From Sophora flavescens (taxonomy: Eukaryota; Streptophyta; Magnoliopsida; Fabales; Fabaceae), in NCBI GenBank assembly GCA_030762895.1, contig CM061062.1:5669293-5733292 (forward strand): a stretch of DNA of 64,000 nucleotides, given 5' to 3'. This document shows, piece by piece, positions 33,901-45,700 of this stretch (its first letter is position 1; every line of letters starts with the position of its first letter). The position numbers and the translations under genes were made by a program. Below the pieces are notes generated by a model that was not told the origin of the DNA, made no database searches, and saw nothing but the letters and a program-made list of their open reading frames with translations.

Positions 33901-34529
33901 CTTCATGATGACAGAATCAGTAATCTCACCATATTTACCAAAGTGCTTGATAAATTGGGCTGCAAGACCAGACATAAAGAATCCAAATGGGTGAGAAATC
34001 AATAAACCAATGCACAAAACTAGAAATTTCACAAAATAGAAAAAGGGGATTGATTGGAACCCCAATCATTATAATTAAAAACTAGAAATATAAAGACAAA
34101 GCACTAAGTACTAACCAATGGTCGTTTCTCTCGCTAAACCACCTATAAATATCTTTCTGCAAATTATGGGGTCGAGTGCAATTAGAACCAAATCTAACAA
34201 TATTCACATCTAACTAACAAACAACATATAACAAAAACCCTTTTCTTATAAATGCGAAAAAAGGAATCTTTTCTTCATTTCTCAACCTGGGTGAGTTTCT
34301 CAAGGTTCCAATTTTCATTTTTTTTTCTCAGAAGCCAAACAGAGTTCATAGAAAAAAAATTGAGAGAAAATTCAAAAAAAAAAAAATACCCAGGACTTGC
34401 ACCATCGCCGGTAAGAGGGTGAGAATTGTGGTGTTGCTGCTGATCTTCATCTTCTCTCTGAGAAAAGGGTCTAACGACGTCGTTGGGTTCTCCGCCACCG
34501 CCAACGTGGTCATCAACGGGTGAGTCCAT
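30982..34529 (-). CDS. hnRNP A/B-like RNA-binding protein, two RRMs and glycine-rich tail
   Basis: Six exons on the minus strand: 34529-34390, 34156-34116, 33959-33796, 33676-33577, 33354-33185 and 31500-30982. All introns are GT-AG and the phases agree, giving 1134 nt or 377 residues. The start MDSPVDDHVGGGG begins an acidic N-terminal arm. RRM1 (about 48-120) has RNP2 KIFIGG and RNP1 RGFGFITY. RRM2 (about 136-212) has RNP2 KIFVGG and RNP1 RGFGFITF. Residues 225-377 are Gly/Tyr-rich (GGYGG repeats), typical of a low-complexity tail for protein and RNA contacts. Proteins of this plant group act in nuclear mRNA processing, stability and stress responses. The RRM catalytic-like aromatic positions are all present. 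Exon 2 is only 41 bp. The last intron (1684 bp) holds a hAT-type miniature element. The exact paralogue cannot be told from sequence alone. Confidence 0.93.
32100..32802. mobile_element. hAT-type non-autonomous element in the last intron, TSD GTAGATAG
   Basis: The left end CAGTGTTGTTAATGGCGG and the reverse complement of the right end CTGTGTGTTGTTAAATAGCG form imperfect TIRs. Subterminal 'ccgccat/atggcgg' motifs repeat on both sides. Perfect 8-bp duplication GTAGATAG at 32092-32099 and 32803-32810. The interior is GC-rich; its open frames have no recognisable content. A fragment of the same family starts at about 50382. Confidence 0.85.
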
Positions 34530-36716
34530 CGCTTACGATTTAGAAGCAAAGAGAAGAAAATAAGAGAGAAGAAAAGAGTAACCCTAGCTACCTAGATATA
34601 TGGATGGATGGGATATATCTTGTGTTTTCCTAAAACCCTTTTGTTTTTTTTTTTGTGGGAATTTGTTTCCTATCTACTTCGCGCGAGGAGAATCCCACCG
34701 TCAATATGAGAGATAGGGATTAATCTGAGTTTGTTTAATACTTTGATGGGTGGCCTCTCTCTCATCAGAGGTTTTTTTTTTTCATATTAAGACTCTAACT
34801 CGAGATGCGAGAGACTTTTAACCACTCACGTGCCTATGGGAATTTGTATAATTGCAATATTAGATTTTTTTTTGTAAATGCATTGGTTTTAGGTCCATGG
34901 GCCACATATTTTGGGATGCTTCTGGCCCTGTTATGCTCATCAATCCATTCCATTCATTTGTAAGAGTTTTTTTTTAAAAAATAAAAAATTAAAATTGAAG
35001 AGTTTAATTTGGAGATAAAAAAAACTTGATGGGTAATAAAATACACTTTACAATTTAAGTGTTAAAGAATGTTTTATTTTAGGATTAAAAAGTCATATGG
35101 TATGTTGATGTAAATATATACTTTTTTAACTTAGACGTTTTCACTTAAAAATCAAACTTCATTATGAAGTTAAATGATGATAACATCTTCAAAGAAGATC
35201 ATGGGTAGGTTAGTCATGGGTAGTTGCTTGTATTTAGGAGCTTTAGCCAATGAGGATGGCTGAAGTAGGGGTTGAATTTTACCCATAAATATAGCTTGTA
35301 AAGTTTTATAACGAAACACAATCACATCAATACAACTTTTTAAGCTATTTCTGCTTACTTGCTCTGTGTTTTCATTTAGCTTATAGCCTTTACTTTGCTT
35401 ACTTTATTTTAGCTTACTTTACTTGGCCGATTGTCATTTTAGCCTTTGCATTCTTAGTCTTTTTCCTTAAGTTCACCTTTAAACCAAATGCTTCTTTAGT
35501 AGTTTGGGGACCTTGCTAAGGGTTGGATTTACCTTTAGTTCCAAATCGCCTGATTTCATTAAAAATCCATTCGTGTTTCTCGACTTAATTGTCATTCAAG
35601 TGATTAGCAATTTTACACGGCAACAATATCATTAACCAATTAATGATGGCAAATGTTAATTTTGAACAGAAAGGGTCAAGTATCTTGGCACAATTTCGTA
35701 CCACTTTCACATATTTTGAAGAACCAAAGTGTACAAGGCAATGTTAAATGGTATAATTTAGACTTTTCCATTTTAATTACATTGGCTGAACTATAAAAAT
35801 TTAACTTTGCGTGCCCAAAAACTAATCTAAACCACTTTCCAAGTTTTATGAACCTTTTCGTACATTTTAAAATTTGAAGAACTAAAATGCACATGATATA
35901 AAATTAAATGAAGTATTTTGAACTTTAGCTTATTTATCATCTCATGTTTTTGTCCAATTCCTACAATTTCCACAGCCCTAATATATTGTTTTTTCAAATG
36001 ACAATCTCCTCCCAAAGGCCTATTGCTTCTCGCCATTAACATCAATTGTATTTTCAATTTGGTATGGAGTGGGCTTTTCGCCATAAATTGAAAGTTTGAC
36101 ATGTTATTCCATAATCACTTAAATAAAAGCCACAAAGAAGTTATTTGGCAAAAATCATAATCAAAGATGATTCATACATTTTAACTTTAATATCAGATAG
36201 GCTAAATATCATCAGCTAAATGCTAACTACACATAAAACAAAAGTAGTTTGCAGCATCACAGATTATGATTTGTGTAGATAAAAAATTGAATCAAACAAT
36301 CAAACAATTTTTTCATATCTTAAGATAGGTGAAAAACTAAAATCCTAATGTACAGCGAAGTGCCTAAACAAATATTTATTTCAATGATATTTTTTTTTCA
36401 TATTCATGAATCCCAAGATCAAACCCAAACTATATTTGAGGAATCCAAATTCTTTTCATCCAAACCAACAAATGTTGGTAAACAATAAATAGTTAAACAA
36501 AAAATATGTTGACACTACTACATTAACCTAACGACGTTATAAATGTTTAACGTACACTAATCATCACAGAATGATAGCAACATTCCTAAATTAAAACAAC
36601 TACTCGTAGTCACCAAAATTGTCAGTGAAAATTATGCAACATTAGTGAGGGTGCACCTATATGTGTCAGCCTCTGACGTGAGTAGTAGTGGTGGGTATCA
36701 TTCATAGGCCACAAGC
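34530..36716. other. Spacer between the RNA-binding gene and GP210
   Basis: The part near 34530 holds the 5' leader and promoter of the minus-strand RNA-binding gene; no element can be fixed beyond purine/pyrimidine-rich runs. At 35200-35345 there is 'ccataaatatagcttgtaaag' followed by 'aacacaatcacatcaata', which looks like the promoter part of an LTR, but ends were not found. The rest is AT-rich with nothing recognised. Confidence 0.45.
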
Positions 36717-39700
36717 CTAAAACGTATTCTGTGGATTAACCCTTCTCCTCCCTTCCCGTTTGTAGTATGGAGTTTCATCAATCGTTCTCCTTACATAGTC
36801 TACGAATGGTTGAGGAGTCCGAGGAGACATTTCATTTGTAACAGCAGGGCTGCTTCTACTAGGTGTTGTAGGTGCTGCAATGCTTGCTGTAACCTGGGCA
36901 CTAGATTGCTGAGATCTCTCTGGTCTGTCCAAGAAACGTATGAAGATTACGATTGTTAAAATCAACAGCAGAAGACACCCCAGGATGCTTGCCCATAAGG
37001 CTCTATTTATGGTTACACTGGATGGTGTTGTTTCCTCTGGTTCATAGTTGATGTCTATTTCCACTCTCTGGCCTGTAAAACAGGTAAAACAAAGATTAAA
37101 CTTGTGACCTCCAACATACACTCGGTCCTTTCTCTTTTTAATCAAATTTTCTAAATTGCTGATGGGAATCAAGACATATTAAGCTTCAGAAATACGTAAC
37201 CATTATTAGCTGGGAGTGTGATGATGATTTTGTCTTTGAATCTCTTGGCTTTCAGCAGTTTCACCTGGAAACATGGACAAGAAAAATAAATTTGGAAGTG
37301 TATATTTAAATCTATGACAACACTTCTTGGCTCTGTATAGTAATAGGGATCAGTTCACTGCTTATTTGCTAACTTCTCATGTGAAATTTTTGCAATGGAC
37401 GCAGCACAAATAAAATAAACACAAGGCTCTCGAGGAGATGCATCATCTAACTAGTAAACAAAATTTGGCTACTCTACTAAATAATTTCAAATTTAGATTT
37501 GAGTAATGATAAAACACTGTAAAAGAACTCACCTCATACCGTGCAAACCCTCCAACGCCAAAATTTTCTTTATGAACGGGACTGATCATTATCAAATCTC
37601 GGTGATGCCAGTGAATTTCAACATCTATAATAAGACAGCCAAATAGTTTAACATACGTATGGTAGAATATAGTGATGAAATATTTATAGCAACTATGCTC
37701 CCAAAAATCAGTGAAGATAATAGCTATTGCCATGAGGAAAATCTCCATGGGACCCGGCAGAATGATTGACTTCAACCTTCTATTTTTTGAGGGAGAAATA
37801 CAAAAAAAGGGAACTTCTGACAAAAATATGGATAATCAAGCAACAAATGTGGCAATTCTGGAGAAATAAAATGTGGCAAATTTTCCTTCATAGTAAATAC
37901 TTCATCAGGAGTCTCTTTTAGGTCATTTCCTCTAGTAATTTCTTCACCCCACCTTGGGAGGAGGCTGGGGGAGGTAAATTAAGGAGTTTATTGGGCCCAG
38001 ACCTGCAGTCATCTACTCATCTTGCCATATGAATGAAGAAAGGAAAATGTGCAATAACACTCACTTGTTTACCATGGTATGCCATCTTACCAGTATTTCC
38101 CAAGATGGTTATGCTAGATTTGTTAGAGCCTGGTGTCAAATCCAGCTGTATTGAATCCTGAGGGGGAAAAAATTTTAACATTATAAATTAAATTTTAATA
38201 GTTTGTTACACAATCAGATTTTGAGGGGTTCTAGTGAATTTGCAATTCAGAACATCACAGGCATAAAGGAGTGCAAATTGATCAAGACAAGATCAAGAGA
38301 TTGCACCAACAAAATGGCAGCATTCAACCTACATTTGTGTCCCGCAGATATGTACTTTCAAGCAATGAGACATAAAAGAATCAAGGGCTCCAATTTTGCT
38401 TTGCTAATATGCCATTACCTTGCCCAACTCCATTATAGAAAATCCTCCAATAAAAAGTGCCGCTGCAGATCCCGAGGCATGTTTAAGTTCTTTAAGAGAA
38501 GCATATATGGAGAGAGATACATCTGGTCTCATGCCTTCTAACTTGGGTACTGAGTGCACTAAATGCTCCGGCGAGTATGGGAAAAATAGGCAATATGAGT
38601 TCCCAGAGTCCAAATCCAGCCATGGCTTCACGTACCTGAAGTTAATGCATGTAGAAGTCATATCTAAGAATGAATTGATTATTCAATCATACCAGATAAA
38701 TATGAGTAAAGATAGAGATACCCCAAATATGGCGGATCTACTCTACAATCAAATGAAATTCTCTTGCTTCCTCCAGGTGCACCAAGGCTTTCACTATTGC
38801 AATTGATTCAGTCCCCAAAGAAGTTAATGGTGATGTCATTCAAACCAAAGTACATGTCTAGAGTAATAATTTACAAACCTGAACTTCACCGAGAAGTTGT
38901 ACCCTTTTGAAGGGTATGGAACATTAGTCAACATCTCTTTTGGAGCATCCACAGAAATAGTATCTCCATTCAACACTGTAACCATTGTTTGCAGTTTCGA
39001 TCTTGCAAACTGGAAAGATACTGTTCAAAATAACAAATTTCAACCAGGGAGTGGTGTAATTGTTTATAAATCAAAAACTGCAGACAATGACAACCACAAC
39101 AGAAAGTTCATTTTCTGTACTCAAATATTGCTATTTCAGCACCTTGGGCTGAACCATCCCCAATAGCTTTGGCCATCCCAGATAATGCATCAACTGATAT
39201 TACACTTCCATTTGTGGAAAACCACTGTCCTGAAACTTTATCACTCAAACCTAAAATATGAAGATAGACTGACGTTATCCTTCCAGAAGAAATAGGAAAA
39301 GGAAAATATTACCAGAAAAATAACTGAGAACACAGATGGAAATACATTGTATTAATGCAGATCCCAGACCTGTATCAAGGTGATAACAGTGTCTGAATCT
39401 GGAAATGGAAAGAAGAGGAATATAAAGAAAGAAAGAAAATAGCCTAGTCAATTAGAGTGCCTAATCCATGCCAAAAGTTCCAGCCAAATCCCAGCCTACC
39501 TCCCGCAATACTCACTCCCTAGCCTTATACCCCTTACATCTCCCACTACCCTCCTGCCACAATGTCCTACACTACACTGCACACCCCTTTTCCTCCTCAA
39601 GTAAACCTTAGTTACTTTAGGGACCCTATCAAAGACTATTGGGCTGAACCCAAAGTCATTCATTCAGGCAAGTGAAAATAACTGTCTGCCACTCTGCCAG

Positions 39701-42700
39701 GTTTATGAAGAAAGCACAGATACAATGATATGGGTACAACACGCGATGGGCATAGGATGAGACAAATTCCTCAAAAATGAAGGTTATGGAACAGAAACAA
39801 TATGTATCAGTGAATATATTTTCGATATACTATTAGTGTTAGTCCAATAAGTATATGTAGCCTGATACGTATGGGCTGGTTAGTGTACTAATTACTACCA
39901 ACTAATGTTCTGGTTCATGTATGTGTAGGCTCATGTACATAGATTGTATCATTCATGTTCTTAGGTCTCTCAACTTTAAAAGTTTGTAATTGGATCCCTA
40001 AATTTTAAAAATTTGTAACTAGGGCTGACAAAAAAATCCATTTGTCCACTATCCATCCAACCCATCCAAGCATAAATCCATCCATTATAAAAAAATAATA
40101 ATTAATGGATTGGATCAAATGGACTATTTTATTTTCAAGATGGTTAGTGATCCATCCACTATTCTTCTAAATCCATTGGATCACACCATGAAAGAAAAAA
40201 AAATCCAATGGATGAAATTTGGATGCCAACGTTGAAATTCCACATTGAAACAATGTTGCACATTGAAATTCCAATCGGGACGTTAGCGTCAACTTCAGGG
40301 CACATTGAAGTTGCTATTGGACGTTAATGTCAGGGCACATTGAAGTTGCTATTTAGACGTTGCTATTTGGATGTTGTTATCAATGAGAGAGAGAGAGGGA
40401 GAGAGAGAGAGAGATTATCAATGAGAGAGAGGGAGGGAGGGATAGGGAGTACTTAATTTTTTAAGATGGCTTTCATGGATGGATTGGATATCCATCCGTA
40501 AAAAAATGTTAATGGATGGATCGGATGGATTTTATTAGATGGATCAGATTTTTTTTAATAACTTTTTAATGGATCATGATGGATTAATGGATCGTTTTTA
40601 ATCCGTCCATCGCAATCCGAATAAAAATTTATCTAATCTATCCATTTGCCACCCTTATTTGTAACCAATCCCCCATACATATCTCTATTACGGTTCCGTT
40701 AATGTTCCAAAAAAAAATATAGGGACCTATTAAAAATTTCCAAAAAGTATAGGGATCTATTTGAATTTTTTTCAGAAAGCTCAAGGATCCACAAATGCAC
40801 GAATGGATGAATCACTTAACAGAGACTTAACGGAACCCTAACGAAAATGTGTATGACGGACTCAATTGCAAATTTTACAAGTTTAGGGACCCAATCACAA
40901 ACTTTTGAAGTTTAAAGAAGAAGAACAGAGAGAGAGGTAGAGAAAGAGAGAGAGAAAGATTGAAGATGAAAATTATGAACTGATTCTGTTATTCAGTTTC
41001 TTGAATTAGAGGGAATACAACTGTGGCTATTTATAGCCATGCGATATGCTAAGCGCCATACATACGGTGACCTAATCTGCCGCTAATCGCCAAGCTGTCC
41101 ATAATCGAATCGATGCTGACTCAGCACAATCAGTTATGGACTTTGGCTTACAATAGTCAACTATACTCTATTAGCCCCCCTTCAAACTCAAGGTGGGTGT
41201 TGAGAAGCAACCACATTGAGTTTGGTCCTTAAAGATACAAACTGAGTGGAGGAAAGAGGCTTTGTGAGTGAATCTGCAAGTTGGTCTGCACTTGGCACAT
41301 GATGAATGGATAGAGCTTTGGCAAGGACTTTTTCTCTCACAAAGTGTATGTCTAACTCAATGTGTTTAGTACGAGCTTGGAGAACTGGATTATGTGCTAC
41401 AGAGATCGCACTTAGGTTATCACAAAAGAGTTTTGGAGCAAGCAAAGGGGAATGGCTAGCTCGGTCGATAATGACCGAATCCAGTCGGTTCTGCAAATGA
41501 TGTTGGCCATGCTCCTGTATTCTGCCTCTGTGCTGGAACGAGCAACTAATGGTTGCTTCTTGGAGCACCATGATACCAAGTTAGGACCAAAGAAGATGCA
41601 GGATCCAAAAGTTGATCTTCTGTCATCTGGGTCACTTGCCCAGTCTGCATCACAGTATGCATTTAGGATGGAAGGTTGATTTACAGGAGCTGGTCTTAGT
41701 AGCAAGCCATAGTTGATGGAGCCTTTGAGATACCTCAATATTCTCTTGACTGCCTACCAGTGAGAGTCCAAGGGATTAGCCATAAATTGGCATACTTTGT
41801 TGACACTGAAGGCTATATCTGGCCTGGTTAGAGTGGCATACTGCAAGGCCCCTACTACTGACCTGTACAAGTGTGGGTCCGAGAGTGTGTCAGTTCCAAA
41901 CTTTGAAAGTTTGCAGTTGCTGATCATTGGTGAAGAAATCCCTTTCGCTTCCAGCATATTGGCCTTGGCTAGTAAGTCTCGAACATACTTGGACTGAGTT
42001 AAAAGAAGACCACCCGAGGGGAGGTGTTTAACCTCAATACCCAAAAAACAATCCAGAGGGCCAAGCTCTTTTAAAGCAAACTAAACATTGAGTTTCTTTA
42101 TCAACTCATTGATAAAGGGAGTGGAGGAACCAGTTATGATGATATCATCCACATAAACTAGAACATATGCAGCCACACTGTTCTGGGAGTACACAAATAG
42201 GGAGGGATCACACTTGCTGGTGGAGAACCCATACTGAACTAGGGCTTTTGCCAATCTTTCATACCATGCCCGTGGGGCCTGTTTCAGCCCATATAGGGCC
42301 TTGTGCAGTTTACAAACCAGTGACCTATCTGCTGATTCAAAGCCTGGTGGCTGCAACATATAGACTTCTTCACTTAAGTGCCCATTTAGGAAGGCATTAT
42401 TCACATCAATTTGCTGAATCTGCCATTTGTGTGTGAGAGCCAAAGTGAGCATAATTCGAATGGTGACTGGCTTTACAACCGGTGAGAAAGTCTCATGGAA
42501 ATCAAATCCATGTCTCTGGATGGAAGCCTTTGGCCACTAGCCCGGCTTTATATTTGGTGATGCTGCCATCGAGGATTCTCTTTAACCCCGAAAACCCATT
42601 TGCGACCTATAGCTTTCTATCGGGGGAAGAGTGACCAGGGTCCATGTATTATTATTGAGGAGAGCATTGTGCTCATCCTTCATGGCTGCAAGCCGTGTGG

Positions 42701-45700
42701 GTAGCAAGGGCAGCTTTGACAATAGATGGTTCAAGATGAGTCGGGTAGACACTCGGAGGTAGGCAACCGGTCTTGGACCCGGTTAGCATTGGATGAGAAT
42801 TTCTAGGAAGAGTGGGAAGAGAAGTAGTGGAAGAAGTGGATGATGCTTGTAGTTTCAGATCACGAGGTGGGGATGCTTGAGGCGAAGACAGAGGATCGGA
42901 GGCGGCACCTCCTGGAATGGGAGATGTGGGAGGCACTGGGTGACCGGAGGATCGGGGAATAGGTGGGGTGAGTGACTGAGAAACTGAGTTTTGGGAAACT
43001 GAGGGAGGAGTGTGATGATTAGATGAGTTGATGTGGGTAGGACTCAGAGAGGGAGAGTGGTATTGATTCAGAGGGGTTGGGGACAGTAGTGGATATTGGG
43101 GAATGGGAATAGAACTGGAGTAGGGTATGTCAGGAAGGGGAGAGGGATTGGTCGAGGGAAAAAGTCTTGGATAAGGAAAACTAGTTTCATTGAAGAGGAC
43201 ATCCTTTGAAATATAAATTCTGCCACTTGGAGCAAGGCACTTGTGACCTTTATGTTGAGGAGAGAGGCCAAGGTAGACACACTCAGTTGACCTAAATTGA
43301 ATTTTGTGTTTGTTGTATGGTCTTAGAAAAGGGAAGCATGCACAACCAAAGATTCTAAGGACAGTGTAGTCAGGTGGAGAGCCAAGTAAGGCATGGAAAG
43401 GGGAGGAAAATTCTTCTAGTGCAACTGTTGGTAACCTGTTTATGAGGTACACAGCTTGAGTGAAGCTGTGATCCCGATGAAGTCGAGAGGATAGAGGCAT
43501 GGGAGAGGAGGCTTAAACCCATTTCAACAATTTGTCTGTGCTTCCTCTCCACTGTCCCATTCTGATGAGAAGTGTGGGGGCAGGTTAGCCTGTGAGTGAC
43601 ACCAAGTTCTTTTAGAAAATTGGTGAAGGGACGAAATTCTCCACCCCAGTCAAATTGAACAGCTTTGATTTTGGCAGAAAATTGAGTTTGGATGAGATTA
43701 AAGAAGAGTTTGAAGGAAGTTAGAGCATCAGACTTTTGTTTTAGAAAATATATCCAAGTGAATCTGGTTTTAGCATCAACAAAGGTAATATAGTAGGTAT
43801 ATCCTCCTGAAGAAACAAAGGGTGCAGGACCCCAAAGATCAGTATGTATTAGCTCAAAGGCAGTATCATGAGTAGTAAGAGAGGGAGGGGCATAAAGTCT
43901 ATGGGCTTTGCCCATGCAACAAGCATTACAGAATTCAAGATCACTTTTATTAGACAATGGAAGATTACAAGTCTGTAAGACTGTTTTTACAGCATTATGA
44001 TGGGCATGACCTAGCCTACAATGCCAAGTATTGAGAGAATTAGAAACAGCAGACATAGTATTTGTATTTACAGTGGGAAAGCAACTAAGAGACTCTGAAC
44101 TTGGTGACAGTGATCTTGAGGATGAGGTGTCCTTAAGAATGTTGAGATTCTTGAAGGAGTAGAGGCCATCACTCCCCAATGAGCCTTCAAGCAAGACTTG
44201 ATTAGAGTCCTGTGATTTTACACAACATGAATAAGGGTGAAACTCAAAATACACATTATTATCAAGAGCAAATTTGGAAACTGAGACTAAATTCTTTGTG
44301 ATAGTGGGCACAAGTAATAGATTATGAAGTGAAAAGATAATGTGAGGGTTCTTAGAGGAATAAAGATTAAAGGAACCTATGGAGTTTATGTTTAGACCTT
44401 GCCCATTTCCCATGAGCACCTGGTCACTGCCCCCGAAAGGTGTGCTTTGATTCAGATTTTGTGCATCAGCAGTGAGATGATGTGATGCACCAGAGTCAGG
44501 GTACCAAGTATGTGACTCAAACTGCTGTTCATTGTGAGCTTTGAACTGAGGAGTTGATGCATATTGAGGTGTTTGAGAGGCCATGTAAGCCTGTGGTTGC
44601 TGGTAGTTCACAATTTGAGGAGCTGATGGTCTAGGCAAGAGACCTTGAGCTGGATTAGTTGGATAATTTTCTCGCACTGTATAGCTGTTCTGATTGGTTG
44701 GAACAGGATTGGGAGGAGGCATTGGTGGTGGCACGAAGGTTTCATCGAACCTGTACCAGCAGTTGAAGGACTCGTGACCATACTTGCGACATAGCTGACA
44801 TGTAGGTTTCGATCCTGCTCGGCCACGACCCCGGCCAGTACCGCGACCACGATTGCGACCTCCTCTGCCTCGATAGGAACCCTGAGAATCATCGCGCTGC
44901 GAGTTAGAGTGTGATCTATCGAAATTAGGGTTTCCGTTCGACAGATTTGGGGCTTGAGCAATATTGACCGAAATCGACGCAGAGGTGTTCAATTCTTGAC
45001 GGAACTTGTCGAATTGAGCATCCTGAATAAGAAGAAAAGCCTCAATGTCATCGATTGAAGGCGAATCACTGCGTCCATATATCATCATCACGAAGGTGTT
45101 GAACTCTTCGGGGAGACCGTCTAACACTACGTCAATGTGATCTTGTTCAGAAATAGGATCTCCCATAGCTTGAAGCGAGTCCACAATTGCTCGAATTCTG
45201 AGAAGATACTTTGAAATTGATCTTGATCCTTTCTTAGTGTTCTTCAATTCCGATCGGAATTGTCGTACCTTTGCCCTGAGATGTGAGTAGAAGAACTTGT
45301 GGATCTTGTCCCATACTTGCCATGACTGCTTGCACCCTAGAAATCGAGGAAGAATTGACGGAGAGAGTGATCCAAGGAGCCAGGTGAACAACATTTGGTC
45401 CTGGACGATCCATAACTGATACGCTTCTGACTCAATTCCAAGCTCGCGATTCGCCTCAGAAGTGAATTGAGGAGGAATCGTAGGATTGTTGACAAATCGA
45501 TGCGGCTTGTGAGCAATGATCACTGCTTCCACTTGCTGCTTCCAGAGCAAGAAATTTTGGTCATCGAGCTTCACCGAAAGAGAAGGATTGAAAGTCGCAC
45601 CGATTCATGGATGATGTTGTTGGAGAAGAAATTGGTTCATTGAATGGATTGTTAGGGCCAGGAATGGATGGTGATGCGGCCATGAGAGAGTTGACGCCCG

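Noticed and set aside
35200..35345. LTR promoter region in the spacer between the two genes
   Set aside because: A TATA-like motif and leader-like text are present, but neither LTR ends nor a target duplication could be found.
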